Positions 51,481 to 58,895 of a DNA stretch of 64,000 nt are shown in pieces. The DNA is taken from the NCBI GenBank assembly GCA_963831535.1, contig CAWHQP010000007.1, positions 62,001 through 126,000 of the forward strand, in the 5' to 3' direction. Positions within the stretch are counted from its first letter, which is position 1. Each line of letters opens with the position of its first letter. The translations under genes and the position numbers were made by a program. Source of the stretch: Bog-756 sp963831535. GTDB taxonomy: Bacteria > Actinomycetota > Acidimicrobiia > Acidimicrobiales > RAAP-2. The notes below the pieces were generated by a model, which worked only from the letters and a program-made list of their open reading frames with translations, was not told where the DNA came from and did not search any database.

Positions 51481-52315
51481 CGTCAGGACCGGTCAGATGT
51501 TCGGGGTTGTCCCGGTCGGCGGGTGTCGATCCCGAGTCGTCGGCGAACAGTACCGCACCGACCAGGTCGGCGATCGCCACTGCGGTCAGCAGTTGCTGAG
51601 CAGTCACCGGTCGACCCTGGGTCGGGGTGAGCACGAAGTGCCCGAGCAGCCATCCCTGGGCCCGCACCGGGAGGTAGACCCGGTTGGTCGGAAGGCCGAG
51701 GTCATCGGTGGTCCACGATTGGGTACCCACCACCACCTCACCTTGTGGCGTGATGCGGGCGGCCACGTCGACCGGGTGCCGCCGGGTGAAGGAGCAGCTG
51801 CGGAGTGAGAGCAACTGGACGAGCTCGGCCGAGGCATGGTCGATGACGGCCTGCGGCTCCTGTCCCGAGGCCATCGATTCGGTGGCCGAGTGCAGCAGGG
51901 CCACCGTCTTCCTGCTCTCGAAGGCCGCCTTCTGGTGGGCCCGGCCGCGTGCGGCCAGTTCGCCGACGGCCATGCCGACCACGAGGAGCAGCAGTTCGGT
52001 GATCAGGTCCTGGTGGCGGGAGATCCGGAAGGAATAGTAGGGACGGGTCAGGAAGAAGTCGAAGGAGAGCGCGGCAACGAGCGCCGACACCAGGGCGGCG
52101 ACCCGGTGGCCGGTGCTGGCCACGGCCACGATGGCCACGACGAGGAACAGCGCGCAGTCGGCCGTATCCAGCCGGGAGCGCCAGGGGATCAGGACGACGG
52201 CGACGGCGAGGGGCGCCAGCACCGAGGCGACCAGGACCATGGACCTGGTATTGGCGGCCGCGGACCCTTCGCCCTGGGGTCCGACCTGCGTGTCGAGCCT
52301 GGTGACGGTGCCCAC
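51452..52315 (-). CDS. DUF4118/GAF orphan membrane sensor
   Basis: A 287-residue protein with four membrane helices of the KdpD DUF4118 type: VLVASVLAPLAVAVVLIPW, CALFLVVAIVAVAST, VSALVAALSFDFFLTRPYYSFRI, ITELLLLVVGMAVGELAARG. A GAF-like cytosolic domain follows (about 140-270). There is no kinase core: the frame stops after LGARPV. It is the middle module of KdpD on its own. GTG 52315 is chosen; an ORF reading back to 52402 exists but covers the OsmC promoter. It may sense the same signal as KdpD. Confidence 0.78.
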   Translation of the reverse strand: MGTVTRLDTQVGPQGEGSAAANTRSMVLVASVLAPLAVAVVLIPWRSRLDTADCALFLVVAIVAVASTGHRVAALVSALVAALSFDFFLTRPYYSFRISRHQDLITELLLLVVGMAVGELAARGRAHQKAAFESRKTVALLHSATESMASGQEPQAVIDHASAELVQLLSLRSCSFTRRHPVDVAARITPQGEVVVGTQSWTTDDLGLPTNRVYLPVRAQGWLLGHFVLTPTQGRPVTAQQLLTAVAIADLVGAVLFADDSGSTPADRDNPEHLTGPDGEVLGARPV

Positions 52316-52359
52316 ACCTCCACTCTCACACCGCCGACCCCAGGAGGGAAGGCTCTTTG

Positions 52360-52431
52360 CGAAATCTTTACGGCGCAGGCACCCATATTCACGGCCCTGC
52401 ATCCCGATGGTGATTTCGGTGCTACGAAATC
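52360..52431. promoter_or_regulatory. Divergent regulatory region with CGAAATC sites between DUF4118 and osmC genes
   Basis: GATTTCG (52412-52418) and CGAAATC (52425-52431) form a perfect 7-bp inverted repeat with a 6-nt spacer, ending 3 nt before the osmC GTG. A further CGAAATC is at 52360-52366, continuing into TCTTTACGGCG (52365-52375). Binding at the first pair would block osmC expression. Confidence 0.5.
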
Positions 52432-52434
52432 GGT

Positions 52435-52875
52435 GTGACCGCGAAGCCCAAGGCCACCCCGATCGAGGGTGAGCAGCCCATCGCCATGGTCTCGGTGACC
52501 AGCACCTCCGGCTATCGCGGCGAGATCCGCGCCGGCCGCCATCACCTCGTGGTGGACGAGGGCCCCCAGGTGGGTGGGGACGACGAGGGCCCCAGTCCCT
52601 ACCAACTGGTGCTGGCCGGCCTGGTGCAGTGCACGGCGGCCACCCTCCGGATGTACGCCAACCGCAAGGGTTGGGCCCTCGGCGAGGTGAAGGTCCGGGC
52701 TCGCCTCCTGCGTACCGGCGACGGCGCCACGAAAGTGGAGCGCATTGAGCGGACCATCACCGTCTCGGGCGACCTGACCGACGATCAGAAACACCGCCTG
52801 GCCGAGATCGCCGACCGGACCCCGGTGACCCGTACCCTGCTCGGTTCACTCACTATCGAGACCACGCTGACGTGA
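52435..52875 (+). CDS. OsmC-family protein
   Basis: A 146-residue OsmC-type protein. The first half has VTSTSGYRGEIRAGRHHLVVDEGPQVGGDDEGPSPYQLVLAGLVQCTAATLRMYANRKGW, where the Cys in LVQCTAAT is the peroxidatic cysteine. The later resolving cysteine of Ohr/OsmC is not seen: the last helix reads ADRTPVTRTLLG with threonine at that place. This suggests a non-peroxidase OsmC subgroup (YhfA-type). A palindrome covers the promoter. It closes the stress island. Confidence 0.85.
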   Translation: MTAKPKATPIEGEQPIAMVSVTSTSGYRGEIRAGRHHLVVDEGPQVGGDDEGPSPYQLVLAGLVQCTAATLRMYANRKGWALGEVKVRARLLRTGDGATKVERIERTITVSGDLTDDQKHRLAEIADRTPVTRTLLGSLTIETTLT

Positions 52876-52940
52876 CCGGCACCGACAGGACCGGCACTGA
52901 CAGGACCGGCACTGACAGGACCGGCACTGACGGGACCGAC
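52874..52940 (+). repeat. 15-bp tandem repeat after osmC
   Basis: GACCGGCACYGACAG repeats at 52874, 52889, 52904 and 52919 with a partial fifth copy. It begins inside the osmC stop codon region and fills the space before a GNAT gene. Four near-perfect copies indicate slippage expansion. Confidence 0.85.
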
Positions 52941-52969
52941 CCTGCCCGTCGGGTGGTTGACTGCTGGGC

Positions 52970-53551
52970 ATGACGGCCTGCCCCACCCTGCTGACCGAAC
53001 GCCTGATCCTCCGGCCCCTCGAGGAGTCGGATCTCGACGCGTACGCCGAGGTGCTGGCCGCCCCCGAGGTTCATACAGCCCTCCACCTGCCGGGTCCGTC
53101 GACCCGACGGGAGGCCTGGCTGGGCATGGCCCAGTGGCGGGGCCAGTGGGAGCTGCGTGGATCGGGCCAGTTCGCCGTGGAGGATCGGGCCACCGGTCGG
53201 TTCATAGGCCGGGCCGGCCTGCACCGGCCGGAACAGGAGGACTGGCCCGGCTTGGAGGTGGGCTGGGTCCTGCACCCTTCGTGGTGGGGGCGCGGCTTCG
53301 CCACCGAAGCCGGAGCGGCCTCCTTGGCCTACGCCTTCGATGTCTTGGGGGTGTCCGAGGTCTTCAGCGTGATCCTGCCCGAGAACGTGCGGTCCGAGGC
53401 CGTGGCCCGGAGACTGGGCCTGTCCCACCTCGAGGAGCGGGTGCTCTCGTCCTACCCGGCGGCACCACACGGTATCTGGAGGATCGACCGTGACACGTGG
53501 GCGGCATTGCCACTGAGCCGGGGGCGCGACGGGACGGGACCGCTGCTCTGA
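52970..53551 (+). CDS. GNAT N-acetyltransferase (RimJ/RimL-like)
   Basis: A 193-residue GNAT with LLTERLILRPLEESDLDAYAEVLAAPEVH, the barrel strand GRFIGRAGLHRP, the acetyl-CoA loop VGWVLHPSWWGRGFATEAGAASLAYAF, and ENVRSEAVARRLGLSHLEERVL. This layout is the RimJ/RimL subgroup, which acetylates protein N-termini or amino groups of metabolites. It differs from the other GNAT at 31531. It faces an SDR on the opposite strand. Confidence 0.85.
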   Translation: MTACPTLLTERLILRPLEESDLDAYAEVLAAPEVHTALHLPGPSTRREAWLGMAQWRGQWELRGSGQFAVEDRATGRFIGRAGLHRPEQEDWPGLEVGWVLHPSWWGRGFATEAGAASLAYAFDVLGVSEVFSVILPENVRSEAVARRLGLSHLEERVLSSYPAAPHGIWRIDRDTWAALPLSRGRDGTGPLL

Positions 53552-53570
53552 GCCCGTCCACCACGACGTC

Positions 53571-53588
53571 GGCCCGTGCCGCCGGGCC
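53571..53588. terminator. Hairpin between convergent GNAT and SDR
   Basis: GGCCCG (53571-53576) and CGGGCC (53583-53588) form a 6-bp GC stem with a 6-nt loop at the junction of two convergent genes. There is no T-run, so a bidirectional terminator is only possible. Confidence 0.35.
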
Positions 53589-54358
53589 TAACGGAGGGCC
53601 AGGCCCCCGTCGACCAGGACCACCTCGCCGGTGACGTAGGTCGACAGGGCCAGGCCGAGGATCACCTCGGCCACGTCCTCGGGTGTGGCCGTCCGTTGCA
53701 GTGGGGCCTGGGCCTTGACGAACTCCCGCACCGGTCCCCAATCGGCCGTCCACGGGGTGTCTACCAGGCCCGGGGCCACCGCGTTGACCCGCACGGCGGG
53801 GGCCAACGTGTTGGCTAGCAGCCTGGTCATGTGACTGAGCGCCGCCTTGGAGCAGGCGTAGGGGATGGAGCTGCCGGTGGGTCGTTCGCCGGCCAGGGAG
53901 GAGACGTTGACCACCTGGCCCCGGCCCGAGGCCCGAAGGTGGTCCGCCGCGGCCACCGTCACCTGCCAGGTTCCGAAGACGTTAACGTCGAAGATGCGGC
54001 GCCACACCTCGGGCGACGCGGCTTCGAGATCGTGGTGGGGGATGACCTCGGTGGTGCCGGCGTTGTTAACCAGGACGTCGAGGGCGCCGTGGCGCCGGAC
54101 CACCTCGTCGACCAGGCGCCGGGCCTGGCCCTCGTCGCCGATGTCGGCCTGCACGTAGCTGGCGTCGGGGAGTTCACCGGCCAGCGCCTCGCCGGCGGCC
54201 ACCGAGGTGGCCGAATTGACCACGACCGTGGCTCCGAGCGCGGCGAACAGGTGGGCCGTGGCGGCCCCGATCCCCGACGACGATCCGGTGACCAGTACCA
54301 CCTGACCGGCGAAGGCGGTGGCCCGCGTGGGGGCAGCGTAGAGGGGGGGCTCGACCAT
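53588..54358 (-). CDS. SDR family oxidoreductase
   Basis: A 256-residue classical SDR with TGSSSGIGAATAHLF, NNAGTTEV, VNVSSLAGERPTG and the catalytic YACSKAAL, ending VTGEVVLVDGGLALR. The second-strand region VVVNSATS has no acidic residue, which favours NADP(H). The start ATG 54358 has TACACT (54370-54365) 6 nt upstream, so it is leaderless. It diverges from a fumarylacetoacetase-like gene through a 38-bp gap. Confidence 0.87.
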   Translation of the reverse strand: MVEPPLYAAPTRATAFAGQVVLVTGSSSGIGAATAHLFAALGATVVVNSATSVAAGEALAGELPDASYVQADIGDEGQARRLVDEVVRRHGALDVLVNNAGTTEVIPHHDLEAASPEVWRRIFDVNVFGTWQVTVAAADHLRASGRGQVVNVSSLAGERPTGSSIPYACSKAALSHMTRLLANTLAPAVRVNAVAPGLVDTPWTADWGPVREFVKAQAPLQRTATPEDVAEVILGLALSTYVTGEVVLVDGGLALR

Positions 54359-54364
54359 GGACCG

Positions 54365-54390
54365 AGTGTAGGACCCGGCTGGCCTACGTT
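54365..54390. promoter_or_regulatory. Back-to-back leaderless promoters
   Basis: TACACT (minus strand, 54370-54365) is the -10 of the SDR and TACGTT (54385-54390, plus) that of the FAH gene. Each is 6 nt from its start codon. Only 38 bp separate the two start codons, so the -35 region of each promoter falls on or next to the start region of the other. The two genes probably cannot be fired together from the same molecule. Confidence 0.6.
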
Positions 54391-54396
54391 TTCCCT

Positions 54397-55281
54397 GTGC
54401 GCCTGGTGAGCTTCGAGGACGGGACGATCCGTACGGGACTGGTGGTGGACGACGAAGTCGTCGACCTGACCGATCTGGCCGTGGGCCTACCGGCCGGGAT
54501 GGTGGCCCTGCTCGCCCTCGGGGACGCCGCCGACGGCGCCCTGGCCACTGCGCCTTCCACCCGGGCCCGGCGCACCCCCATCGGGCAGGTGCGACTGGTG
54601 GCCCCCGTCCCCCGGCCGCCGTCGTTTCTGGCCATCGCCCGCAACTACGACGCCCACATCCGCGAGCTGGGGCACGAGCGACCGGACTTCCAGACCTGGT
54701 TCTCCAAGCAACCGACCTGCGTGATCGGCCCCGGCGCGGCCATCGAGATTCCCCGGGTCTCGGTCACTGTGGACTACGAGGGTGAGTTGGGCATGGTGAT
54801 CGGCCGGCGTTGCCGACACGTCCCGGCCGGGCGGGCCTTCGAGGTGGTGGCCGGTGTCACCGTGGTCAACGACGTGAGCGTGCGGGACTGGCAGTGGCGA
54901 TCGCCGACCATGATGATGGGCAAGGGCTTCGACACCCACGGGCCCACCGGGCCGTGGATCGTCACCGTCGACGAGCTCGGTGACCTCCAGGACCTGTCCG
55001 TGAGGACCTGGGTCAATGGGGAGCTTCGTCAGGACGGCTCCACCGCCGACATGATCTTCACCTGTGCCCAGATGATCGAACACCTCTCGGCCGCCTTCAC
55101 GCTGGAGCCGGGGATGGTCATCTCCACCGGTACGCCGGCCGGAGTGGCCGCCGGCAAGGACCCGCCCCGATGGCTGGTGGCCGGCGACACGGTGACCGTG
55201 GAGGTGGGCGGAGTGGGTCGGTTGACCAATCCGGTGGTCGAGGAGCCCACCGTCGATGACGGCGAGCCGGGCGGCGGGTGA
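54397..55281 (+). CDS. Fumarylacetoacetate hydrolase-family protein
   Basis: A 294-residue FAH-family enzyme with the metal and active-site region: LAIARNYDAHIRELG, WFSKQPTCVIGPGAAIEIPRVSVTVDYEGELGMVIGRRCR, VTVVNDVSVRDWQWRSPTMMMGKGFDTHGPTGPWIV, and ISTGTPAGVAAGKDP. The E-x-E metal triad and the K of GKGFD are kept. It would cleave C-C bonds or decarboxylate a beta-diketo or hydroxy-dienoic acid from ring degradation. TACGTT lies 6 nt before the GTG start (leaderless). It overlaps arfB by GTGA. Confidence 0.9.
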   Translation: MRLVSFEDGTIRTGLVVDDEVVDLTDLAVGLPAGMVALLALGDAADGALATAPSTRARRTPIGQVRLVAPVPRPPSFLAIARNYDAHIRELGHERPDFQTWFSKQPTCVIGPGAAIEIPRVSVTVDYEGELGMVIGRRCRHVPAGRAFEVVAGVTVVNDVSVRDWQWRSPTMMMGKGFDTHGPTGPWIVTVDELGDLQDLSVRTWVNGELRQDGSTADMIFTCAQMIEHLSAAFTLEPGMVISTGTPAGVAAGKDPPRWLVAGDTVTVEVGGVGRLTNPVVEEPTVDDGEPGGG

Positions 55282-55706
55282 GCTCGTCACCGGAGCCCGA
55301 GGGCGCCGTGAGGGTGACCTCCTCGCTGACCGTCCCCCTGGCGGAGCTGCACCTCCGCTTCAGCCCCAGCGGCGGTCCAGGAGGTCAGCACGCCAACAAG
55401 GTCAACACCCGGGTCGAGCTGCGCTTCGACATCAGCCGGTCACCCTCGCTTGGACCCCGCCAGCGGTCCCGGTTGCTCGAGCGCCTGGGACCGGAGCTGC
55501 GCCTGGTGGTCGACGACGAGCGGTCGCAACTCCGCAACCGCCAACTGGCCGTGGACCGGTTCCGTCAGCGGATGGCCGACGCGCTGCACGTGGACAAGGT
55601 CCGGCGCCCCACCCGTCCCTCCCGTGGGGCGAAGGAGCGCCGGCTAGCCGACAAACGCCAGGTCTCGGAGCGGAAGCGGAGCCGTCGGCCCGACCTCGAC
55701 GACTGA
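55278..55706 (+). CDS. arfB: ArfB-type ribosome rescue peptidyl-tRNA hydrolase
   Basis: A 142-residue protein with the RF-1-like domain, LRFSPSGGPGGQHANKVNTRVELRFDI. The GGQ motif (GGPGGQ) catalyses ester-bond cleavage of peptidyl-tRNA on stalled ribosomes. A lysine/arginine-rich tail (VRRPTRPSRGAKERRLADKRQVSERKRSRR) inserts into the mRNA channel. Its size and lack of stop-codon recognition domains separate it from release factors. The start GTG overlaps the FAH stop. Confidence 0.92.
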   Translation: MSSSPEPEGAVRVTSSLTVPLAELHLRFSPSGGPGGQHANKVNTRVELRFDISRSPSLGPRQRSRLLERLGPELRLVVDDERSQLRNRQLAVDRFRQRMADALHVDKVRRPTRPSRGAKERRLADKRQVSERKRSRRPDLDD

Positions 55707-55743
55707 CACCGGGGGTCCTGCGCCCGGGCGGTGGCGGTACCGC

Positions 55744-56682
55744 TCAGCCGACCCTTCGGTCGGTGCCGGCCGGTTCGTCCCACACCGACTCGAGGAAGGT
55801 GGCGATCTCATCGGTGAGCCGCTCGGGGTGGATCCGGAGCTCGAGGACCGAGTTGGCCTGGACCAGTTGACCCCGCGGCAACCGTCGAGCCAGCTGTTCG
55901 GCATCGTGGAACGGGTGGATGCGGTCCACCTGGTGGCCGATCACCATGGCCGGGATGTCCATGGCGGCGCGCTGCTCCACCGTCGGGGCGATGGGACCGG
56001 CCAGGATCCCGTGCAGCACGGCGGCCGTCTCGGTCGGGTCGTTGGACAGCGTGTTCATGACGCTGTCCACCGGTCCGTTGCCCGTGCGGGGCAGGCGCTG
56101 GAAGAGTGACGCCGTGTGGCGCACCAGCGGACGGGCCAGGTGCACGGCCAGCAACATGGGGACGAAGGTAATCGCCGCGGCAGGGACGGCCCATTCGAGT
56201 ACCGGCATCTCGATGACGAGGGCCTGCACCCGCTCGGGGGCCAGGGCGGCCACCAACAGGCTCACGTTCCCACCGAGGGATACCCCACCCACCGCGGCCC
56301 GGGCCAGACCCAGATGGTCCATCAGACGCACCACGTGCTCGGCGTAGGTGTCCATCCGGTGGAACGATGCCCGCTTGGGCTTCTCGGAGAGTCCGTGGCC
56401 CGGAAGGTCGAAGAGGACGACCCGAAACCCGCGGGCGGCCAGGTCGGCGGCGAGCCGTCGGTTCATGTTGGAGTCCATGAGGATCCCGTGCATGAACACG
56501 AGGACCCGGGTCCCGTGTCCGTGGATCTCGTAGTAGAGCTGGACCCCGGCGCTGTCGAACATCCCCACTTCGTACGGTGGGGTGCCGACGGAGGGGAGGG
56601 GCCCGTCCGGGCCGGCACCGGGGGACGGGGGGTGCGACGGCCCGCTAGGCCGTTCCTCCGAAGGTGCCCCTGGTGTCGTCAT
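55744..56682 (-). CDS. Alpha/beta hydrolase
   Basis: A 312-residue alpha/beta hydrolase. Residues 41-70 begin MFDSAGVQLYYEIHG, then LVFMHGILMDSNMNRRLAADLAARGFRVVLFDLPGHGLS. The nucleophile is in GGVSLGGN. The last acid/histidine appear in MVIGHQVDRIHPFHD and VLELRIHPE. The first 40 residues are low complexity, so the real start may be the ATG at 56562. As drawn, the start overlaps the nitrilase end by 38 nt. Substrate unknown. Confidence 0.8.
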   Translation of the reverse strand: MTTPGAPSEERPSGPSHPPSPGAGPDGPLPSVGTPPYEVGMFDSAGVQLYYEIHGHGTRVLVFMHGILMDSNMNRRLAADLAARGFRVVLFDLPGHGLSEKPKRASFHRMDTYAEHVVRLMDHLGLARAAVGGVSLGGNVSLLVAALAPERVQALVIEMPVLEWAVPAAAITFVPMLLAVHLARPLVRHTASLFQRLPRTGNGPVDSVMNTLSNDPTETAAVLHGILAGPIAPTVEQRAAMDIPAMVIGHQVDRIHPFHDAEQLARRLPRGQLVQANSVLELRIHPERLTDEIATFLESVWDEPAGTDRRVG

Positions 56683-57544
56683 CGGCCCAACGGTACGCCC
56701 CGGGGCGCCGGTGTGCCAGGACCGGCAGCTCGGCGCGGACCTGTCGGACCCGGGACATGTCCAGCTCAGCCACCACGATCCCCGGACCCGGGCCGGTCCG
56801 TTCGGCGACCACCGTCCCCCATGGGTCGACGACCATGGTGTGGCCGTGGCAGGCCGGCATCCCCGGGGGCAGGTCCCCGACCTGCCCGACCCCGACCACG
56901 AAGGCTTCGTTTTCCACGGCCCGGGACCGGAGCAGGAGCTCCCAGTGGGCCGGGCCGGTGGTCGCGGTGAACGCCGCCGGCACCACCAGCACGGTTGCTC
57001 CCATGAGGGTCATGATCCGGTAGATCTCCGGGAAGCGGAGGTCGTAGCAGATCGACAAGCCGAGCACGGTCGGTGGGAGGTCCCCGATGGGATCGGACTC
57101 CAACGGGACCACCACGAGGTCGGTTCCCGGGGCCATGGTGGCCGACTCGCAGAAGCTCGTGCCTTCGAGGTCCACGTCGAAGAGGTGGATCTTCCGGTAC
57201 ACGGCGAGGGTCCTCCCGTCCGGTCCGAGGAGACAGCTGGTGTTGAACAACCGGTCGGCGTCCAACACCGCGCCCGTGGACCCGGCCGGGCGCTCGGGGA
57301 AGCTGCCGGCCAGGAGATGGATGCCGTGACGCCTGGCCATGGTCGAGCCCCAGGTCGCGGTAGGGCCGTCCAGTGGCTCGGCGTGGCTCCTCAGGAACGA
57401 GGGGCTTCCCGCCACAGAGAAGTACTCGGGCAGGATGACCAACCGGGCACCGGACGCCACGGCGTCGTCGACCAGTTCAGCGGCGGCCTCCAGATTGTCC
57501 TGCCGGTCGGGACCGGCGGTGGTCTGGACGGCACCCACGCGCAT
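56645..57544 (-). CDS. Carbon-nitrogen hydrolase (nitrilase superfamily)
   Basis: A 299-residue nitrilase-fold amidase. Catalytic triad: glutamate in VILPEYFSVAG, lysine in VYRKIHLFDVD, cysteine in LSICYDLRFPE. The end has GVVVAERTGPGPGIVVAELDMSRVRQVRAELP. The form resembles the Nit/omega-amidase or deaminated-glutathione amidase group. It cleaves an amide or C-N bond. ATG 57544 follows TACCCT at 5 nt, again close to leaderless. Confidence 0.9.
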   Translation of the reverse strand: MRVGAVQTTAGPDRQDNLEAAAELVDDAVASGARLVILPEYFSVAGSPSFLRSHAEPLDGPTATWGSTMARRHGIHLLAGSFPERPAGSTGAVLDADRLFNTSCLLGPDGRTLAVYRKIHLFDVDLEGTSFCESATMAPGTDLVVVPLESDPIGDLPPTVLGLSICYDLRFPEIYRIMTLMGATVLVVPAAFTATTGPAHWELLLRSRAVENEAFVVGVGQVGDLPPGMPACHGHTMVVDPWGTVVAERTGPGPGIVVAELDMSRVRQVRAELPVLAHRRPGAYRWADDDTRGTFGGTA

Positions 57545-57626
57545 GTCACAGGGTAGGTCCACCTTCGGGCACAATGACCGATGGCCGTGCCGGGCCCTCC
57601 GTCCGGTGACGTCGGTCCGAAACGAG

Positions 57627-58871
57627 ATGAGCGTCGTGTCCTTCGAAGACTCCGATGTCGTACGCAGCGCCGTCCGGGTGGAGGGCTTCCGCGACGACGA
57701 GTTCAACTACCAGTTGATCCGGGCCCTGGGCGTGGCCGACTACGGAGGGTCCACGGTGGGCGAGTGTCTGGCCGTGGCCGCTGAGATCGCTGACGGGAGC
57801 CCGGCGAGTTGGGTGCAGGCCTTCGAGGGATTGGCCCGCCGGGTCGAGGACCGGGGGCAGGCTTGCCTCGACGCCGGCCACCGCACCAGCGGGCGGGATC
57901 AGTACTTTCGGGCGTCGACCTACTACCGGACGGCCGAGTACTACGCCGACGCCGAACGGGGACGTTCCGACGAGACCGGGGAGCGGAGCCGCGCCTGTTT
58001 CGCCGTGGCCGCCGGGCTGGCGGATCCCCCGGTGGAGCTGGTCGACGTCCCCTTCGAAGGGGGGACGCTCCCGGGCTATCTGGTACGTCCGCGCCATGGT
58101 CGGTCGGGTGGGCCGCGCCCGACCCTGGTCGGGGTGGGCGGGTTCGACTCCAGCGCCGAAGAGCTCTACTTCCACCTCGGAGCGCCTGGGGCCGAGCGGG
58201 GCTGGAACGTCTTCGTGTTCGACGGTCCCGGTCAGCCCGGTTGTCTACGGCGCAATCCGACGCTGACGTTCCGTCCGGACTACGAGGTGCCCATCCGGGC
58301 CGTCCTCGACGTGCTCGAACGCCGCCGTGACGTGGACGGGGACCGGTTGGCCCTGGCCGGGCAGAGCTTCGGGTCCTTCTTCGCCGCCCGAAGCGCAGCC
58401 ACCGACTCCCGGGTGCGGGCCCTCGTGGCCAGCCCTCCGGTGGTGGACATGGGGCGCTATCTGGAGGCCTGGGTGGGGACCGACGTGTTCCGCATGACCC
58501 GGGACATCCGGCCCGAGGACGTGATCGGCGTCCCCGAGGATCTCATGCCCCGGCAGATGCAGTGGGGGATCGCCGCCATCTGCGAGCGCTTCGGTGTGCC
58601 CTCGTTCCACGCCTGGAGGGACGCCATCGGCGCTTATCGGCTGGGAGGACTGGTCGGGGACATCCGGTGCCCGGTGCTGGCCCTGGTCGGGGATCGTGAG
58701 GGTGCCGAGCCCCTCGCCCAGTTCGACGCGCTGGTGGCCGAGGTGGACGGTCCCGTGGACGCGGTCCGCTTCATCGCCGAGGACGGTGCTTCCACCCACT
58801 GCCAGTCCGACAACATCCGACTCTCGGCCCAGGTGATCTTCGACTGGCTGGACGAGCGGCTGGCCCACTAG
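57627..58871 (+). CDS. Alpha/beta hydrolase with helical N-domain, dihydropseudooxynicotine-hydrolase-like
   Basis: A 414-residue enzyme. The N-terminal helical part (to about 150) has YQLIRALGVADYGGSTVGECLAVA and ASTYYRTAEYYADAERGRSD, as in the 2,6-dihydropseudooxynicotine hydrolase/FrsA-type group. The catalytic fold begins with TLVGVGGFDSSAEELYF and FVFDGPGQPGCLR. The nucleophile is GQSFGS (about 255), the acid lies near VGDREGAEPL and the histidine in ASTHCQ. It would hydrolyse C-C or ester bonds. Not assigned to nicotine metabolism. Confidence 0.83.
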   Translation: MSVVSFEDSDVVRSAVRVEGFRDDEFNYQLIRALGVADYGGSTVGECLAVAAEIADGSPASWVQAFEGLARRVEDRGQACLDAGHRTSGRDQYFRASTYYRTAEYYADAERGRSDETGERSRACFAVAAGLADPPVELVDVPFEGGTLPGYLVRPRHGRSGGPRPTLVGVGGFDSSAEELYFHLGAPGAERGWNVFVFDGPGQPGCLRRNPTLTFRPDYEVPIRAVLDVLERRRDVDGDRLALAGQSFGSFFAARSAATDSRVRALVASPPVVDMGRYLEAWVGTDVFRMTRDIRPEDVIGVPEDLMPRQMQWGIAAICERFGVPSFHAWRDAIGAYRLGGLVGDIRCPVLALVGDREGAEPLAQFDALVAEVDGPVDAVRFIAEDGASTHCQSDNIRLSAQVIFDWLDERLAH

Positions 58872-58895
58872 GGGCCGGGGGAGTCGTCCTGGGCG

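Noticed and set aside
57627..58871. Nicotine-degradation hydrolase
   Set aside because: Only the domain layout resembles 2,6-dihydropseudooxynicotine hydrolase; no nicotine pathway genes are present.
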